A DNA stretch of 64,000 nt from Parvularcula dongshanensis. GTDB lineage: Bacteria; Pseudomonadota; Alphaproteobacteria; Caulobacterales; Parvularculaceae. The notes below the pieces were generated by a model, which was given only the letters and a program-made list of their open reading frames with translations, did no database searches and had not been told where the DNA came from. Positions 27,001-35,982 of the stretch are shown in pieces (within the stretch, counting starts at the first letter, position 1; each line of letters starts with the position of its first letter). A program made the translations under genes and the position numbers. The stretch covers positions 124,001 through 188,000 of the forward strand of contig NZ_JACHOB010000003.1 in NCBI RefSeq assembly GCF_014199615.1, in the 5' to 3' direction.

Positions 27001-27269
27001 GCGTAGCCTTCGCGGGCCGTGCTCTCCACCGACTTTACGCCGTCGACGTCCGACACGGCCTCTTCGATGCGAAGGATGATCTGCTCTTCGACTTCGCGCG
27101 GTCCGGCGCCGGGCCAGGAGACGGAGATCTCGACGAAGTTGAAGGCCGGGCTCGGGCTCTCCTCCCGGTCGACCATCAGGAAGCCGAAAAGGCCTGCGAT
27201 CGCGATGAGGATCATTAGAAGGTTGGCGGCGACGCCGTTGCGTGCCCACCAGGCGATCATGCCGTTCAT
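24081..27269 (-). CDS. RND efflux transporter permease subunit
   Basis: Inner-membrane proton antiporter of a tripartite export system, 1062 residues. It has the typical layout: TM1 at the N-terminus (NLLMILIAIAGLFGF), first periplasmic loop, TM2-6 with the paired aspartates of TM4 in VIGIVVDDALVVGE, a large second periplasmic loop, and TM8-12 with GVVVNDNLVLIDYVNR. The proline motif FLRPIVAIWVAMGIAISFLGTF is conserved. The start is the ATG at 27269, which overlaps the stop of the membrane-fusion gene by four bases. The substrate is unknown; similarity is to the HAE-1-like group rather than the metal-exporting CusA type. Confidence 0.95.
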   Translation of the reverse strand: MNGMIAWWARNGVAANLLMILIAIAGLFGFLMVDREESPSPAFNFVEISVSWPGAGPREVEEQIILRIEEAVSDVDGVKSVESTAREGYAYVTVEMVDDGRDFDAFLNQVKARVDAVSNLPPSSYPPVVAQQIWEQPLSFITFASDLPAQEHNRLAREIRDEIAALPGGTPMVSLWGARDEEVSIEVSEEALRRYGLTFDDVARAIRGSSINISAGAVRTDVGNIALAARNLADSQSEFEQIIVRQNQDGSAIRVSDVATVVDGFTEDRFRREVNGKPGITIAPRAPSKLNVVKISKVIEKYIEDKQEELPPGVDLFMTYDTIESYRSQLNLVGGNAVQGLVLVLIVLALFLRPIVAIWVAMGIAISFLGTFIFMPTLDVSLNFLSLFGLLLVIGIVVDDALVVGESIHRQTERGQKGLTAAVVGTQIVAKPVLFAVLTTMIAFAPFILIGGGTAQFTKHIAWTINLSLAFSLLESFLILPSHLSHMKAQEKQSRFDRFQSRFADGMTDFADKVYRPIIRGAIRWRYYTVAGFVVLFALSMSLLTQGWVPFNFMPDVEGRGFTIDVTMQEGTPYARNVEVYERMVGAMEEAQRLYEEELGQDIVHAMLSGVSETNIDARMILIDGNDRPVTTSQVAERVRELIGEIPDSEVVTVNSSASGDENAGRLYISLEGDNLDELAAAAEDMKSWLRTLPELYDVRDSLQAPNDELQLKLRPGAERFGLTLQSVIGQVRQAYYGEEVQRLPRDGEDVRVMVRYPRSERENLDNLTSVRIRTADGREVPLAAVAEEDFAPALQRINRRDRQQSVSVFAKISAGAPQGEIYGALYSEFVPGFTARHPTVQLAERGARQDQNEFFGQVFVLYAIALFCMYMLLAIAFGSYFQPILIMSAIPFGFMGAVFGHLLWGIPFAMFSVFGVAAAGGVVVNDNLVLIDYVNRLRQEGAGAFAALVEAGVVRFRPIILTSVTTFVGLIPILFESSVNAQFLKPMVVALAFGVFFALFVTLIFVPALYAVGADIARFYRALWTGEPQPSIGEGASREGLPVIRGADGYDDDLGAREPAE

Positions 27270-28555
27270 CGACCCGCTCCCGCGCCTGCACGGCCACCAC
27301 TCGTCCGGCCCGCAGCGCCGGCGTCGGCGACGCCTCCTTCGTCCGGAGCACGCTCCGGTGCGGCGTCCTCCCCGGGACGAAGGGGACGGATCTTCTTGCC
27401 GACAGCGGTCGGCAGGCGGCTGATGATGACGCGCTCTCCTTCTTCGAGACCGTCCGTCACGACGAAGCCTTCCGGCGTCGTGGCGGCGACGACGACCTCG
27501 GTCCGCTCGATCGTATCGTCCTCCGCCAGCGTGTGCACGATGCCGCCCTCTTGAACCGCGAGGCGGGGAAGCACGACCGCCCGGTCGAGCTCCGGCCCTG
27601 CGATGGCGGCATCGACGAAGAGGCCGATGGCCATCGGAAAGCCTCGTCCGCCCTCCACGGCCTTGCTCCGGTCCGCACCGGCGCCGTAGGGATCGCGGAC
27701 CTGGGCGATCGCGGCGATCTGGCGGGTCGTCGGATCGATCGCGGCGTCGGTCCGCACGACGTAGCCGGTCCATTCGCGTTCAGCGCCGGCGGCGCGCGCG
27801 GTGAAGGTCACGGCCGGACCCTCGCCGTAACTCGCGTCGAAGGCGAAGGGCAGGTTGAGGCGCGCGAGGTCGGCATCCGTCAGCGGCAGGCGCACCTCGG
27901 CGACGTCGGTCGAAAAGATCTGGCCGATGGACGTCCCCGGACCGACATATTGGCCGACGTCCGCAGCGATGGAACGGACACGGCCGGTAAAGGGGGCGAC
28001 GATCTGCGTCCGCTGAACGGCGAGACGCGCGTCGGCGAGGTCGGCCTTCGCCGCCTCGAACTCGGCCTTGGCGAGCGCCAGCTGCGGCTCGCGCAGTGCC
28101 AGGGCGGACGCATCGTCGATGTCGCCGCCGAGCTCACGATAGTCCTGCTGGGCGAGGGCGGTTTCGGCCTCTTCGACCTGAAGCGCCTGTTGGGCCTGTG
28201 CGACTCGAGCCTCGGCCCGCGTCAGGCTGGACCGGTAGTCGGCATCCTCGAGCTGGACCAGAACCTCGCCCTTCTGGATCGTGCCGCCATCGATGAAGTT
28301 CGGCGAGACCTCCACGATCCGTCCGCCGACCTGGGGGACGACGGCGATCTCGCGGCGCGGCCGTACCTCGCCTTGCGCGTTCACGGTGAGCGCGACGGGT
28401 TGGTAGGACACGTTCTGGACGAACGCCGCAGGCAGCCTCGGCTCGGACTCCTTGCGTTCGGGCTTGGGCTTCAGCGCGCCCATCAGGGCGATCAGGCCGA
28501 AGCCGACGACCAGCACGCCGAGCGTGCCGAGGATGACTAGGACCTTACGCATCAT
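27266..28555 (-). CDS. RND efflux membrane-fusion (periplasmic adaptor) protein
   Basis: HlyD-type periplasmic adaptor of 429 residues linking the RND pump with the TolC-like channel. An N-terminal anchor helix (VLVILGTLGVLVVGFGLIAL) is followed by the half-lipoyl segment GRIVEVSPNFIDGG, a coiled-coil hairpin (about 125-180), the second half-lipoyl part QIVAPFTGRVRSIAADVGQYV, a beta-barrel and a membrane-proximal domain, and an Ala/Gly/Arg-rich tail. The start codon overlaps the tolC stop and its own stop overlaps the permease start, both as ATGA, so the three are translationally coupled. Confidence 0.93.
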   Translation of the reverse strand: MMRKVLVILGTLGVLVVGFGLIALMGALKPKPERKESEPRLPAAFVQNVSYQPVALTVNAQGEVRPRREIAVVPQVGGRIVEVSPNFIDGGTIQKGEVLVQLEDADYRSSLTRAEARVAQAQQALQVEEAETALAQQDYRELGGDIDDASALALREPQLALAKAEFEAAKADLADARLAVQRTQIVAPFTGRVRSIAADVGQYVGPGTSIGQIFSTDVAEVRLPLTDADLARLNLPFAFDASYGEGPAVTFTARAAGAEREWTGYVVRTDAAIDPTTRQIAAIAQVRDPYGAGADRSKAVEGGRGFPMAIGLFVDAAIAGPELDRAVVLPRLAVQEGGIVHTLAEDDTIERTEVVVAATTPEGFVVTDGLEEGERVIISRLPTAVGKKIRPLRPGEDAAPERAPDEGGVADAGAAGRTSGGRAGAGAGR

Positions 28556-30117
28556 ACGGCTCTCCTGACGGTGCGGCTGCCGTCCAAGGCTGGGTCCCGC
28601 GTCGGCGGCGTGAAGCGCTCGCCGACGTCCGGACGGGTGAAGGTGGGGATCTCGAAGGGCGCGCCGAGGGCCAGGTAGAGGCCCACGCGGTTCGTCAGGC
28701 GGGCCCGCGTCGAGGCGATGTACTGCGACTCGCTCGTGATGCGGCGCTGTTGCGCGCTGATCAGGTTGAAGATGTCGGTCGTCCCGCTGAGGTACTGACG
28801 CTCGGTCAGGCTCTCGGCGGCGGCGGCCTCCTCGAAGGCGAGACGTCGCGCGTCCTGCTGGGCGGCGAGAAGGACCTCGGCGGCGATGGCGTCCTCGACC
28901 TCGCGATAGGCGGTCAGGACGGTCGAGGCGTAGGCGTAGACGGCCGCCTCCATCGCGGCGCGTTGCGCCTGGACGGCCGCGCGCAGACGGCCGCCTTGGA
29001 AGAGCGGTTGGACCAGGCTGCCGACGAGCTGCGCGATGACGTCGTCCGGATCGAAGGTGATGTTCGAGAAGGTGTCGAAACGGTTGTCCGCGCTTCCCGA
29101 GATGCGAAGCGACGGCAGCAAGGCCTTCCGCGCCTCGGAGACGCGGAGGCCCGCCGCGGAGAGCTGCGCCTCGGCCGAGAGTACGTCGGGGCGGCGCGAC
29201 AGAAGCGCGATGGGCGACCCGATGCCGATGACCGCGCCGTCCTCCGCCGCGAGCGCGGGCAGCGTCGGGAGTTCCTTGGCGACTTCGAGGTTGGCGGACG
29301 GGTAGCGGCCTAGAAGCACTTCGAGCCGCCGCGCGGACTCGAGTTCGGATTGGCGCCGGGCGAGGAGTTGCGCCTGGGACTGGGCGAGCGACGCCCGGGC
29401 GAGGCGCACGTCGAGGCTTGACGAGATGCCGCGGTCGTAGCGCCGCTCGATGATGCGGAGGTTGGCTTCGCCCGTCTCGACGTCGCGCTCGGCCAGCTCT
29501 GTCTGAAGCCGCGCCTCGGTCAGCGTGTAGAAGCTCTGGACGGTGCCGCCCGCGACGGAAAGGGCGGCGGCCGCGTAGTCGAGCCTCTGCGCCTCGGCAT
29601 CGAGGTAGGCAGCGCGCGTGCCGTCCAGGATCCGGCCCCAAATGTCCGCCTCCCAGGAGGCGTTGAAGCCGACGGTGTAGCCGTCCGACGAGCTCGGCTC
29701 GGCCGATCCGGTGATGACCTCGCCGTTCGGGCCGGTGGTCGTGAAGGCGCCACCGGGCGTCCGCGTGCTGCTGCCGGTCAGGCCCGCCGACACGCTCGGA
29801 AGCAAGCCGGCCCTCGCGATGCGGGCCTGGGCGAGGACCGCCCGGACGCGAGCGCCGGAGGCGGCGAGGTCGTTGTTGTAGGTGACGGCCTCGGCGACCA
29901 GATTTTCGACCTGCGGGTCGGACAGTTCGGCCAGCCAGTCCCCGGTCACCATCTCTGAGCCCGACGGCGCCAGGTCCGCCGAGACGGCGGCCCAGTCGCC
30001 CGGAACGGCGACCGGCGCCAGTGCATCCTCAGGACCGACGCTCGCGCAGGCGGCGAGGGCGAGCACGCTCGCCACGCGCAGAAGGCTCGTGCGGCAGCGT
30101 TTCGGTCGTGAACCCAT
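28552..30117 (-). CDS. Outer-membrane efflux lipoprotein, NodT/OprM-like TolC family
   Basis: Outer-membrane channel of the tripartite pump, 521 residues. The ATG at 30117 follows AGAGGGG and opens a lipoprotein signal with lipobox LAAC (RVASVLALAAC). Two OEP repeats are visible, with the first around NNDLAASGARVRAVLAQARIARAGLLPSV and SLDVRLARASLAQSQAQLLARRQSELESARRLEVLLG, and the second with the same order before YREVEDAIAAEVLLAAQQDARR. Four-base overlap with the adaptor gene. A frame extension to 30183 lacks a ribosome site. Confidence 0.93.
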   Translation of the reverse strand: MGSRPKRCRTSLLRVASVLALAACASVGPEDALAPVAVPGDWAAVSADLAPSGSEMVTGDWLAELSDPQVENLVAEAVTYNNDLAASGARVRAVLAQARIARAGLLPSVSAGLTGSSTRTPGGAFTTTGPNGEVITGSAEPSSSDGYTVGFNASWEADIWGRILDGTRAAYLDAEAQRLDYAAAALSVAGGTVQSFYTLTEARLQTELAERDVETGEANLRIIERRYDRGISSSLDVRLARASLAQSQAQLLARRQSELESARRLEVLLGRYPSANLEVAKELPTLPALAAEDGAVIGIGSPIALLSRRPDVLSAEAQLSAAGLRVSEARKALLPSLRISGSADNRFDTFSNITFDPDDVIAQLVGSLVQPLFQGGRLRAAVQAQRAAMEAAVYAYASTVLTAYREVEDAIAAEVLLAAQQDARRLAFEEAAAAESLTERQYLSGTTDIFNLISAQQRRITSESQYIASTRARLTNRVGLYLALGAPFEIPTFTRPDVGERFTPPTRDPALDGSRTVRRAV

Positions 30118-30304
30118 CAAGCTGAACCCCTCTTGGACAAGCGTGCCGATGCGCAGGCGTCGGTCAACTAACCTGTCTTCCATTCTTTATCGTTAATCGA
30201 AAAACAGATGGGAAGGACAATTTGACGCGCAAGGGCTGCCGCGATGCAAAAAGGTCACGCCGTCGCCCGCGGCGTCGGGGACCGGTCCCGTCGGAAAGGG
30301 AGAG

Positions 30305-30378
30305 TGGAGGCCTCGGCCGGAATCGAACCGGCGTACACGGCTTTGCAGGCCGCTGCGTCACCACTCCGCCACGAGGCC
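30305..30378 (-). tRNA. tRNA-Cys (anticodon GCA)
   Basis: 74 bases on the minus strand with encoded CCA. Acceptor GGCCTCG pairs with CGAGGCC, and the anticodon stem GCGGC/GCCGT encloses CTGCAAA, giving GCA. Confidence 0.96.
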
Positions 30379-30433
30379 AGCCGATGGTGAGCTCGCGGCA
30401 TAGCGGAGGGCGATGCGGCGGTCCAGCGGCGCC

Positions 30434-31174
30434 TTAGGCGGTCCTACGCTTTTCGTCCGCGCGCAGCCAAGGTTCGGTCCTGATCCCGACCGCCAGGAGG
30501 TAGCCGGCGAGCGCGAGCTCCGCGACGATCGCGAGGACCGAGACGAGGCCGAGGAGCAGGGCCGCGTAACGGTCGTAGGTCGCGAGCCCGAGAAAGGCGA
30601 CGGCGTTGACGAGGTATGCCGCCGACGAAGCGCACAGGAGGGCGGCGATGAGCTTCGGCATGAATCCGGACCGCCAGAGAAGCACTGCGAGCAGGCCGAG
30701 GTGCAGGCCGAAGAAGAGGAGCGCGATCTCGAAGCCGGTCCGATGCGCGAGCAACGCATCGGAGGCGAGGGCGGCGAGCTGGTCTGTTCCGAAGGCCTCG
30801 AGATGACCGCCGCCCTCGGCGTAGCGAAGCGCGCGGGCGAGGTTCGCGGCAGCGCCGGCATGGACCGCGACGTAGACGAGGCGGAGCCACGCCATCAGGA
30901 CCGAAAGGCGCGTGTCGGCAGGGCGCGTGAGGACGTAGAGACCCCAGGCGACGACGACGTCGAGGACCAGCGTCAGCATCCAGGCCAGGATGCCCGCGCG
31001 CACCATGCCGCCATTGAGGGCGAGGTTCTGCGCGGTTGCGACCGGGTCGCCCGGGACGACTTGCGCCGCGATCGCGAGGAACCCACCGAAGATCCCGGCG
31101 ACGCCGAGCCCCAAGTAGCACGCGCCGGTGAGCCGAGCGTAGGCCTTCGGGTTGGTCGCTTCCGTCGATTCCAT
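30434..31174 (-). CDS. DUF4386 family membrane protein
   Basis: Predicted six- to seven-helix membrane protein of 246 residues. The start (YARLTGACYLGLGVAGIFGG), the helix with ARALRYAEGGGHLEAFGTDQLAAL, and the late segment FMPKLIAALLCASSAAYLVNAVAF match the DUF4386 family, whose role is unknown. It is the gene downstream of the membrane AraC-type regulator on the same strand, though 115 bases separate it from that gene. It could be a target of that regulator. Confidence 0.75.
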   Translation of the reverse strand: MESTEATNPKAYARLTGACYLGLGVAGIFGGFLAIAAQVVPGDPVATAQNLALNGGMVRAGILAWMLTLVLDVVVAWGLYVLTRPADTRLSVLMAWLRLVYVAVHAGAAANLARALRYAEGGGHLEAFGTDQLAALASDALLAHRTGFEIALLFFGLHLGLLAVLLWRSGFMPKLIAALLCASSAAYLVNAVAFLGLATYDRYAALLLGLVSVLAIVAELALAGYLLAVGIRTEPWLRADEKRRTA

Positions 31175-31289
31175 AAAACCTGTCCTTCTGCCCGCGATCC
31201 CGACGTCGCGGCCGGATCATCGAGGTCAGGATGTCCCCGATCATGGGGCTTCGTCGCCCAGCCCAATGGGACCGGACATCGGGCGGCGC

Positions 31290-32459
31290 CTACGCCGCGG
31301 GCTGTATCGCAGCGTGCTCACGCGCGGCGGCGCGGCTCCGAAAGGCCGAAGGCGTCTGACCCGTATGCCTCTTGAACGCTGCGTTGAACGTCGAGCGGGC
31401 GTTGAAGCCGACGCCGTAGGCGATCTCGAGCACGCTCTCGTCGGTCTGCCGAAGGCGGCGTTGAGCCTCCTCGATGCGTCGCCCGTTGACGTAGTCGAAG
31501 AAGTTGGTGCCGAGGTGGCGGCTGAGGGTCTGAGATATCTGCCCCTGCGGAACGCCGGTCCTGTCCGAGAGGGCACCGAGCGACAGGGCCGGGTCGTTGG
31601 AGAGGGCCTCGGCGGTCATGGCCGCGTCCATCCGGCGGGCGATCCGCACCATCCGCTCGGCGCTCAGCTCGGCCTTCGCATAGGGACGGCCTTCGGACGG
31701 AGGCGGGCTCGCGACCGCTTTCGCGGGGGGCTGGCCCGAGGCGGCGAAGGCGATGCCGCCGATCCAAAGGAACTCCAGCCAGGCGGTGACGCCGTCATAC
31801 CAGCCCGGCCGCCAGCCGCTGACCGCAGCGACTTCGCCGATCGTGTACCAGACCCATCCCGCCAGCAGCACGAAGCTGGCCGTTCGCAGCCAAGAGAGCG
31901 AACGGTCCTCGATGTTGGAAAAGAGCGAGCGAAGGGTCTCGGCGTGCCGGGCGAGGCGCCGGAGGGAAGCGGCGAGGTAGGCCACCGACACGGTCAGAAA
32001 GACACCGAAGACGAGCTGGCAGGTCAGGAAGGCCCGGTCCCGCAGTTCCGGGTCGGGGTACTCCAGCGAGACGAGGCCGATCTTGTCCTGCGCCGGCAGG
32101 AAGAAGAACCAGGACATCAGCGCGAAGAAGGCGAGGGGGCCGAGAGCGGCCAAGCAATCCGAACGCCGCAACCCCGCGGGCCGGGGTGCCGTCATAGCGC
32201 GGACATAGGCGTAGAAGGCCGGGGCTAGGAGCATTCGTACCGGGTAGACGATGCCGCCGAGGTGGGGAGCGGCCACATACGCGCCCGACAGAAGGAGAAG
32301 CTCGTCCGCCTTCACGAGCCCATAAAGCCCTAGGAACAGTGCCAGGAAGCCTGCGCGGTCCCGCCGGTCTCCCGTTCCGCGCAGAAGCTGACCGCAGGCG
32401 AAGAGCACCGCGGTCAGGGTCATCGCAACGGCAATCAGCCGGACCGGATCGCTTCCCAC
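31290..32459 (-). CDS. Membrane-bound AraC-family transcriptional regulator
   Basis: Regulator of 389 residues with an unusual layout for AraC proteins: about six to seven TM helices in the first 220 residues, then a cytoplasmic AraC DNA-binding domain at the C-terminus (LGALSDRTGVPQGQISQTLSRHLG, then IEEAQRRLRQTDESVLEIAYGVGFNARSTFNAAFKRHTGQTPSAFR). Such proteins probably sense a membrane or periplasmic signal. Start: GTG at 32459, with GGGAGAGGG just before it; an ATG at 32423 is the alternative. The Shine-Dalgarno lies within a perfect hairpin. Confidence 0.82.
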   Translation of the reverse strand: MGSDPVRLIAVAMTLTAVLFACGQLLRGTGDRRDRAGFLALFLGLYGLVKADELLLLSGAYVAAPHLGGIVYPVRMLLAPAFYAYVRAMTAPRPAGLRRSDCLAALGPLAFFALMSWFFFLPAQDKIGLVSLEYPDPELRDRAFLTCQLVFGVFLTVSVAYLAASLRRLARHAETLRSLFSNIEDRSLSWLRTASFVLLAGWVWYTIGEVAAVSGWRPGWYDGVTAWLEFLWIGGIAFAASGQPPAKAVASPPPSEGRPYAKAELSAERMVRIARRMDAAMTAEALSNDPALSLGALSDRTGVPQGQISQTLSRHLGTNFFDYVNGRRIEEAQRRLRQTDESVLEIAYGVGFNARSTFNAAFKRHTGQTPSAFRSRAAAREHAAIQPAA

Positions 32460-32463
32460 TGTT

Positions 32464-32486
32464 CCCTCTCCCTGATCGGGAGAGGG
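32464..32486. promoter_or_regulatory. Hairpin that contains the ribosome site of the AraC gene
   Basis: CCCTCTCCC (32464-32472) and GGGAGAGGG (32478-32486) form a perfect 9-bp stem. On the minus strand the 3' arm GGGAGAGGG is four bases before the GTG start at 32459, so folding would hide the Shine-Dalgarno sequence. It also resembles common intergenic REP-like palindromes. Confidence 0.5.
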
Positions 32487-32518
32487 TAAGGGATAGGCGT
32501 ACGGCGTGCCAGCGTCCT

Positions 32519-34285
32519 CTATTCCAGGGTGAGGTCGTCGACCTCGAACTCGAAGTCGCCGGCTGGCCGCCCCGCCGTGATGGCGAAGCCCCATACGTCC
32601 GAGAGGTCCGCGCCGGAGATCGCCGCGAGGTCCACCGAAACCGACCCCCAAGCCTCGCCGATCGGAACGGACGCCATGGCCGGGGTCTGCGGCGAGGTCT
32701 TGGTGAAGAGCATCAGGGTGAGGGGATGGTCGCTTCGACCTTCGAAGCGAAGGGTCGAGTAACCCGACCAGTCCGCGCTCCGAGTGCCGTCGAAGCTGAG
32801 GAAGACGCCGAGGCCGGCCCAAGGGAAGGGGAACTCGGTGGATACCGCGCCGCTCGCCCGCGCCCTCCCGTCATCCGTGTGGCTGACGGCGACCGTCGAC
32901 TTGCCGCCGGCCATCTCATCGGACGTTCCCATGACCGGCACGCCGTAGGCGGTGGAGAGGTCCTGGCCGAAGTCCGCGATCAAACCGCCGGGCAGGGCAT
33001 CCACGGCCTGCGTCGCCTGCGGCTCGGGCACGGACCGGTCCACTTCGTAGCCGTTCTTGTAGACGGCCTCGATGGCCCGGCTGTTCGTCACGTCCTTCGT
33101 CGGGTCGGCAGAAAGAAGCACGAGATCGGCACGCAAACCCTTCTCGATCCGGCCGCGGTCCTCGAGTCCGAAGGCGTCCGCTGGCGCGCTGGTCGCGGCC
33201 CGCAACGCTTCCTCCGGCGTCAGGCCCGCCTCCGTCAGAAGCTTGAGCTCGGTGTGCAGCGACGCGCCGTAGGTCGTGCCCGGATTGGGCGCGTCCGTGC
33301 CCGCGAGGATCGGTACGCCGCGTTCGTGCAGGGCGCGCACCGCGGCGTGCGCCGCCTCCGACGAGAAGACGGCCGCCATCTGGGGCGGGAAGCGAGCCGC
33401 GAGCTGTCCTTCCTGCGGCGGCGTCAGGAAAGCTGCGAGGCGAGGGTCGCGCGACGCGTCCTCCCCGACGGGCGAACCGCTAGCGCCATCCTCCACGGCG
33501 AGGGTCGCGACGACGAAGGCGCCGGACTTCTCGGCGAGGTCCAGGAGCGCCTCGTCCGGCGCCTGGTCGGCGAAGACGTGGACGAGGCCGTCAGCGCCCG
33601 CTTCCAAGGCATGGCGGGCGTCTTCGAGGCGCGAGACGTGGACGACAGCCATAGCGCCCTGATCGTGGGCGGCGGCGATGACCGCCGCCAGCGTCGCCCG
33701 GTCGATCGACGTCATCCCCGCCCATTGCGGCTCGTAGACGACCTTGATGTAGTCCGACCCCTCCGCGAGCCGGTCTCGGACGAAGCTCTCCGCTTGGTCG
33801 GCGCTCTCGATCGTCGGGATCGCCATGCCGAACTGCGTCCCGTGGCCACCGGCCGAGGTGATCAACGTACCGGCGGAGTAGAGATCCGCATGGTCGGTCT
33901 TTGCGACGCCGTCTCGCTGCGGCCGGTGGGCGGCGGCGAAGCTCGGGTCGGTGAACATGTCCATCTGCGTCGTCACGCCGAAGCGCAGCGGCGCCTCGAG
34001 CGCGTCCTCCCCGAAGGCGTGCACGTGGCTGTCGATCAGGCCGGGGATGAGGAACAGCCCGTCGCCATCCACCACGTCCAGACCCGCCGGGGCCTTCAGG
34101 CGGCGGCCGATCCGTTCGATCCGCCCATCCTCGACCAAGACGTCCACCGTCCGCGGCCGCATCTTCTCGCCGTCGAAGACGGACACGTCGTCGAAGAACA
34201 CGGCGCCGCCGGTCTGCGCCGATGCGTAGTACGGGAGGGCGGCGGCGCTCAGCGCGAGCGTGCAGAGCAGGGCACGGTAGGTCAT
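32519..34285 (-). CDS. Exported amidohydrolase with C-terminal CIA30-like domain
   Basis: Secreted metal-dependent hydrolase of 588 residues. Signal peptide ([21 protein letters not shown]); an imidazolonepropionase/prolidase-like amidohydrolase domain at about 28-430 with the HxH metal site H87/H89 in [15 protein letters not shown], later [11 protein letters not shown] and the catalytic aspartate in [11 protein letters not shown]. Residues about 450-588 ([48 protein letters not shown]) resemble the CIA30 galactose-binding-like fold. The substrate is unknown; peptides, cyclic amides or xenobiotics are all possible. Confidence 0.85.
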   Translation of the reverse strand: MTYRALLCTLALSAAALPYYASAQTGGAVFFDDVSVFDGEKMRPRTVDVLVEDGRIERIGRRLKAPAGLDVVDGDGLFLIPGLIDSHVHAFGEDALEAPLRFGVTTQMDMFTDPSFAAAHRPQRDGVAKTDHADLYSAGTLITSAGGHGTQFGMAIPTIESADQAESFVRDRLAEGSDYIKVVYEPQWAGMTSIDRATLAAVIAAAHDQGAMAVVHVSRLEDARHALEAGADGLVHVFADQAPDEALLDLAEKSGAFVVATLAVEDGASGSPVGEDASRDPRLAAFLTPPQEGQLAARFPPQMAAVFSSEAAHAAVRALHERGVPILAGTDAPNPGTTYGASLHTELKLLTEAGLTPEEALRAATSAPADAFGLEDRGRIEKGLRADLVLLSADPTKDVTNSRAIEAVYKNGYEVDRSVPEPQATQAVDALPGGLIADFGQDLSTAYGVPVMGTSDEMAGGKSTVAVSHTDDGRARASGAVSTEFPFPWAGLGVFLSFDGTRSADWSGYSTLRFEGRSDHPLTLMLFTKTSPQTPAMASVPIGEAWGSVSVDLAAISGADLSDVWGFAITAGRPAGDFEFEVDDLTLE

Positions 34286-34466
34286 CAGGATCCCCCTTCA
34301 GGTTTGCATGTCAAACTAGTTGGTCTGTTCCGAACGATCGCGCAAGATGCGAAGTGCAGATTGGGTGGGTGGGGTGTAAGGCGTGCCTGACAGCCGTCGC
34401 GCTTCCCTTGGCGGGCCTCCCCGTCTAGGCAGCAGGCGCTACTCGCAAAGAAGGATTTCCGGCCGA

Positions 34467-35129
34467 ATGGACACCGCGCTCGCCCGCAAGCACATGGTGG
34501 ACAGCCAGGTCCGCCCGAACGACGTGCCGGACATGCGCCTGCAAAAGGCGATGGAGACGCTTCCCCGCGAGGCGTTCGTGCCTGCGAACCGGCGGGCGCT
34601 GGCCTATGTCGAGCGCGACGTGCCGCTGTTCGAGGGGCGCTGGCTCCTGAAGGCGCGGGACCTCTCCAAACTCATCCACGGTGCGAACATTCAGGCGAGC
34701 GACCTCGTCCTCGATGTCGGCTGCGGCTTTGGCTACTCCGCCGCCGTAATGTCTCAGCTCGCCGGGGTCGTCGTCGGGCTCGAAGAGGACGAATCGGTGG
34801 TCGCCAAGGCGACCGACAACCTTACCGGCCTCGGCATCGACAACGCCGTCATGGTGAAGGGGCCGTTGCCCGAGGGCTGTCCGAAGCAGGGGCCGTACGA
34901 CGTGATCGTCATCGCGGGCGGCGTGCAGCGGAACCTCGAAGGTCTACTGTCGCAGCTCAAGCCGGACGTCGGACGCCTCGTGACGATCGTGATGTCGCCG
35001 CAAGGCGCGCTCGGTCATGCGACGATCTATACTCGGGCAGGCGAAGCGTTCGGGCGGCGGCGACTGTTCGAATCCCAGCCCTCGGGCGTGTTGCCGGGCT
35101 TTAACCATTCGGCAGGTTTTGTCTTTTAA
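34467..35129 (+). CDS. pcm: Protein-L-isoaspartate O-methyltransferase family protein
   Basis: S-adenosylmethionine-dependent methyltransferase of 220 residues that repairs isoaspartyl residues in aged proteins. It starts MDTALARKHMVDSQVRPNDV, the standard start of the alphaproteobacterial form, and carries motif I in VLDVGCGFGYSAAVM and post-I VVGLEEDESVVAKA. The ATG at 34467 follows AAGAAGGA. In other alphaproteobacteria a tolC gene often follows; here popZ and valS do. The characteristic Pcm substrate loop is not fully conserved, so the activity may be divergent. Confidence 0.85.
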   Translation: MDTALARKHMVDSQVRPNDVPDMRLQKAMETLPREAFVPANRRALAYVERDVPLFEGRWLLKARDLSKLIHGANIQASDLVLDVGCGFGYSAAVMSQLAGVVVGLEEDESVVAKATDNLTGLGIDNAVMVKGPLPEGCPKQGPYDVIVIAGGVQRNLEGLLSQLKPDVGRLVTIVMSPQGALGHATIYTRAGEAFGRRRLFESQPSGVLPGFNHSAGFVF

Positions 35130-35232
35130 CCAAGGTTGACAGGGCGCCGCCCCCACACGTTTGCCGCGAAGTGCTCTTGCAGGCACGACCGAACGCGGGA
35201 ATGGTGAGCAGGACGGAATAAGGAAGACGGGC

Positions 35233-35931
35233 ATGGCCAGCGCGCAGAGCGAACCCAGCATGGACGAGATCCTTGCGTCCATCCGCCGGATCATCTCGGA
35301 GGAGGACGACGGGGCCCCGGACCTGCCGGTAAGCCGCCGTCTGGAGACGCTTTCCCTGCGCGAAGAAGCCGAGGTCGAGCCTGCACCGGGCCCCGCGGCG
35401 CGCGGCAAGGAAGCCGAGGCCGAGGCGCCGCAGCCGGCACCGGAACCTGAGGCCGAGCCGGACCATACCCCGGAGGCCGAAGCGCAGTCCGAGGCAGAAG
35501 GCGAATCCGAAGCGCTGGACGACTTCGATCCGATGCCCGAAGCGTCTCCCGTCGCCGAGGCCTCGATGGAGCCCGCCGCCGTCGCGCACGAGCAGGGTGC
35601 GACGACGGACGACACCTTCGACGAAGCGGAAGAGCCCGAGGCGGAAATGGAACCAGCCGTACGCAACATCGCCGAAGCGATGGCGCCCGGCGTCGCCGCA
35701 TCGGCGGTGTCGAAGCTTTCGCTGAGCGAAGCCTCGGCAGACAAGATCGCCTCGGCGTTCGGCGCGCTCGAAGAGAACGTCCGCGTCTCGAACGGCTCGG
35801 GCCGGACGATCGAGGACCTGGTCGAAGCGATGCTCCAACCGATGATCCAGAACTGGCTCGACGACAACCTTCCGCGCATCGTCGAGGAGAAGGTCGAAGA
35901 AGAAGTCCGCAGGCTGGCGCGCCGCCGCTGA
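35233..35931 (+). CDS. popZ: Polar organizing protein PopZ (DUF2497)
   Basis: Self-assembling scaffold that forms a matrix at the cell pole and anchors the chromosome centromere via ParB. The 232-residue protein has the three-part layout of the family: an N-terminal helix binding client proteins (SMDEILASIRRIISEEDDG), a long acidic, Pro/Glu/Ala-rich disordered linker (about 30-150), and C-terminal oligomerisation helices ending DLVEAMLQPMIQNWLDDN and VEEEVRRLARRR. The gene order popZ-valS is common in alphaproteobacteria. A terminator separates it from valS. Confidence 0.93.
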   Translation: MASAQSEPSMDEILASIRRIISEEDDGAPDLPVSRRLETLSLREEAEVEPAPGPAARGKEAEAEAPQPAPEPEAEPDHTPEAEAQSEAEGESEALDDFDPMPEASPVAEASMEPAAVAHEQGATTDDTFDEAEEPEAEMEPAVRNIAEAMAPGVAASAVSKLSLSEASADKIASAFGALEENVRVSNGSGRTIEDLVEAMLQPMIQNWLDDNLPRIVEEKVEEEVRRLARRR

Positions 35932-35982
35932 GCCGCGCCACACGCCCTTCGGGTCTGGCCTGACACTGCGAAACGCCTATAC

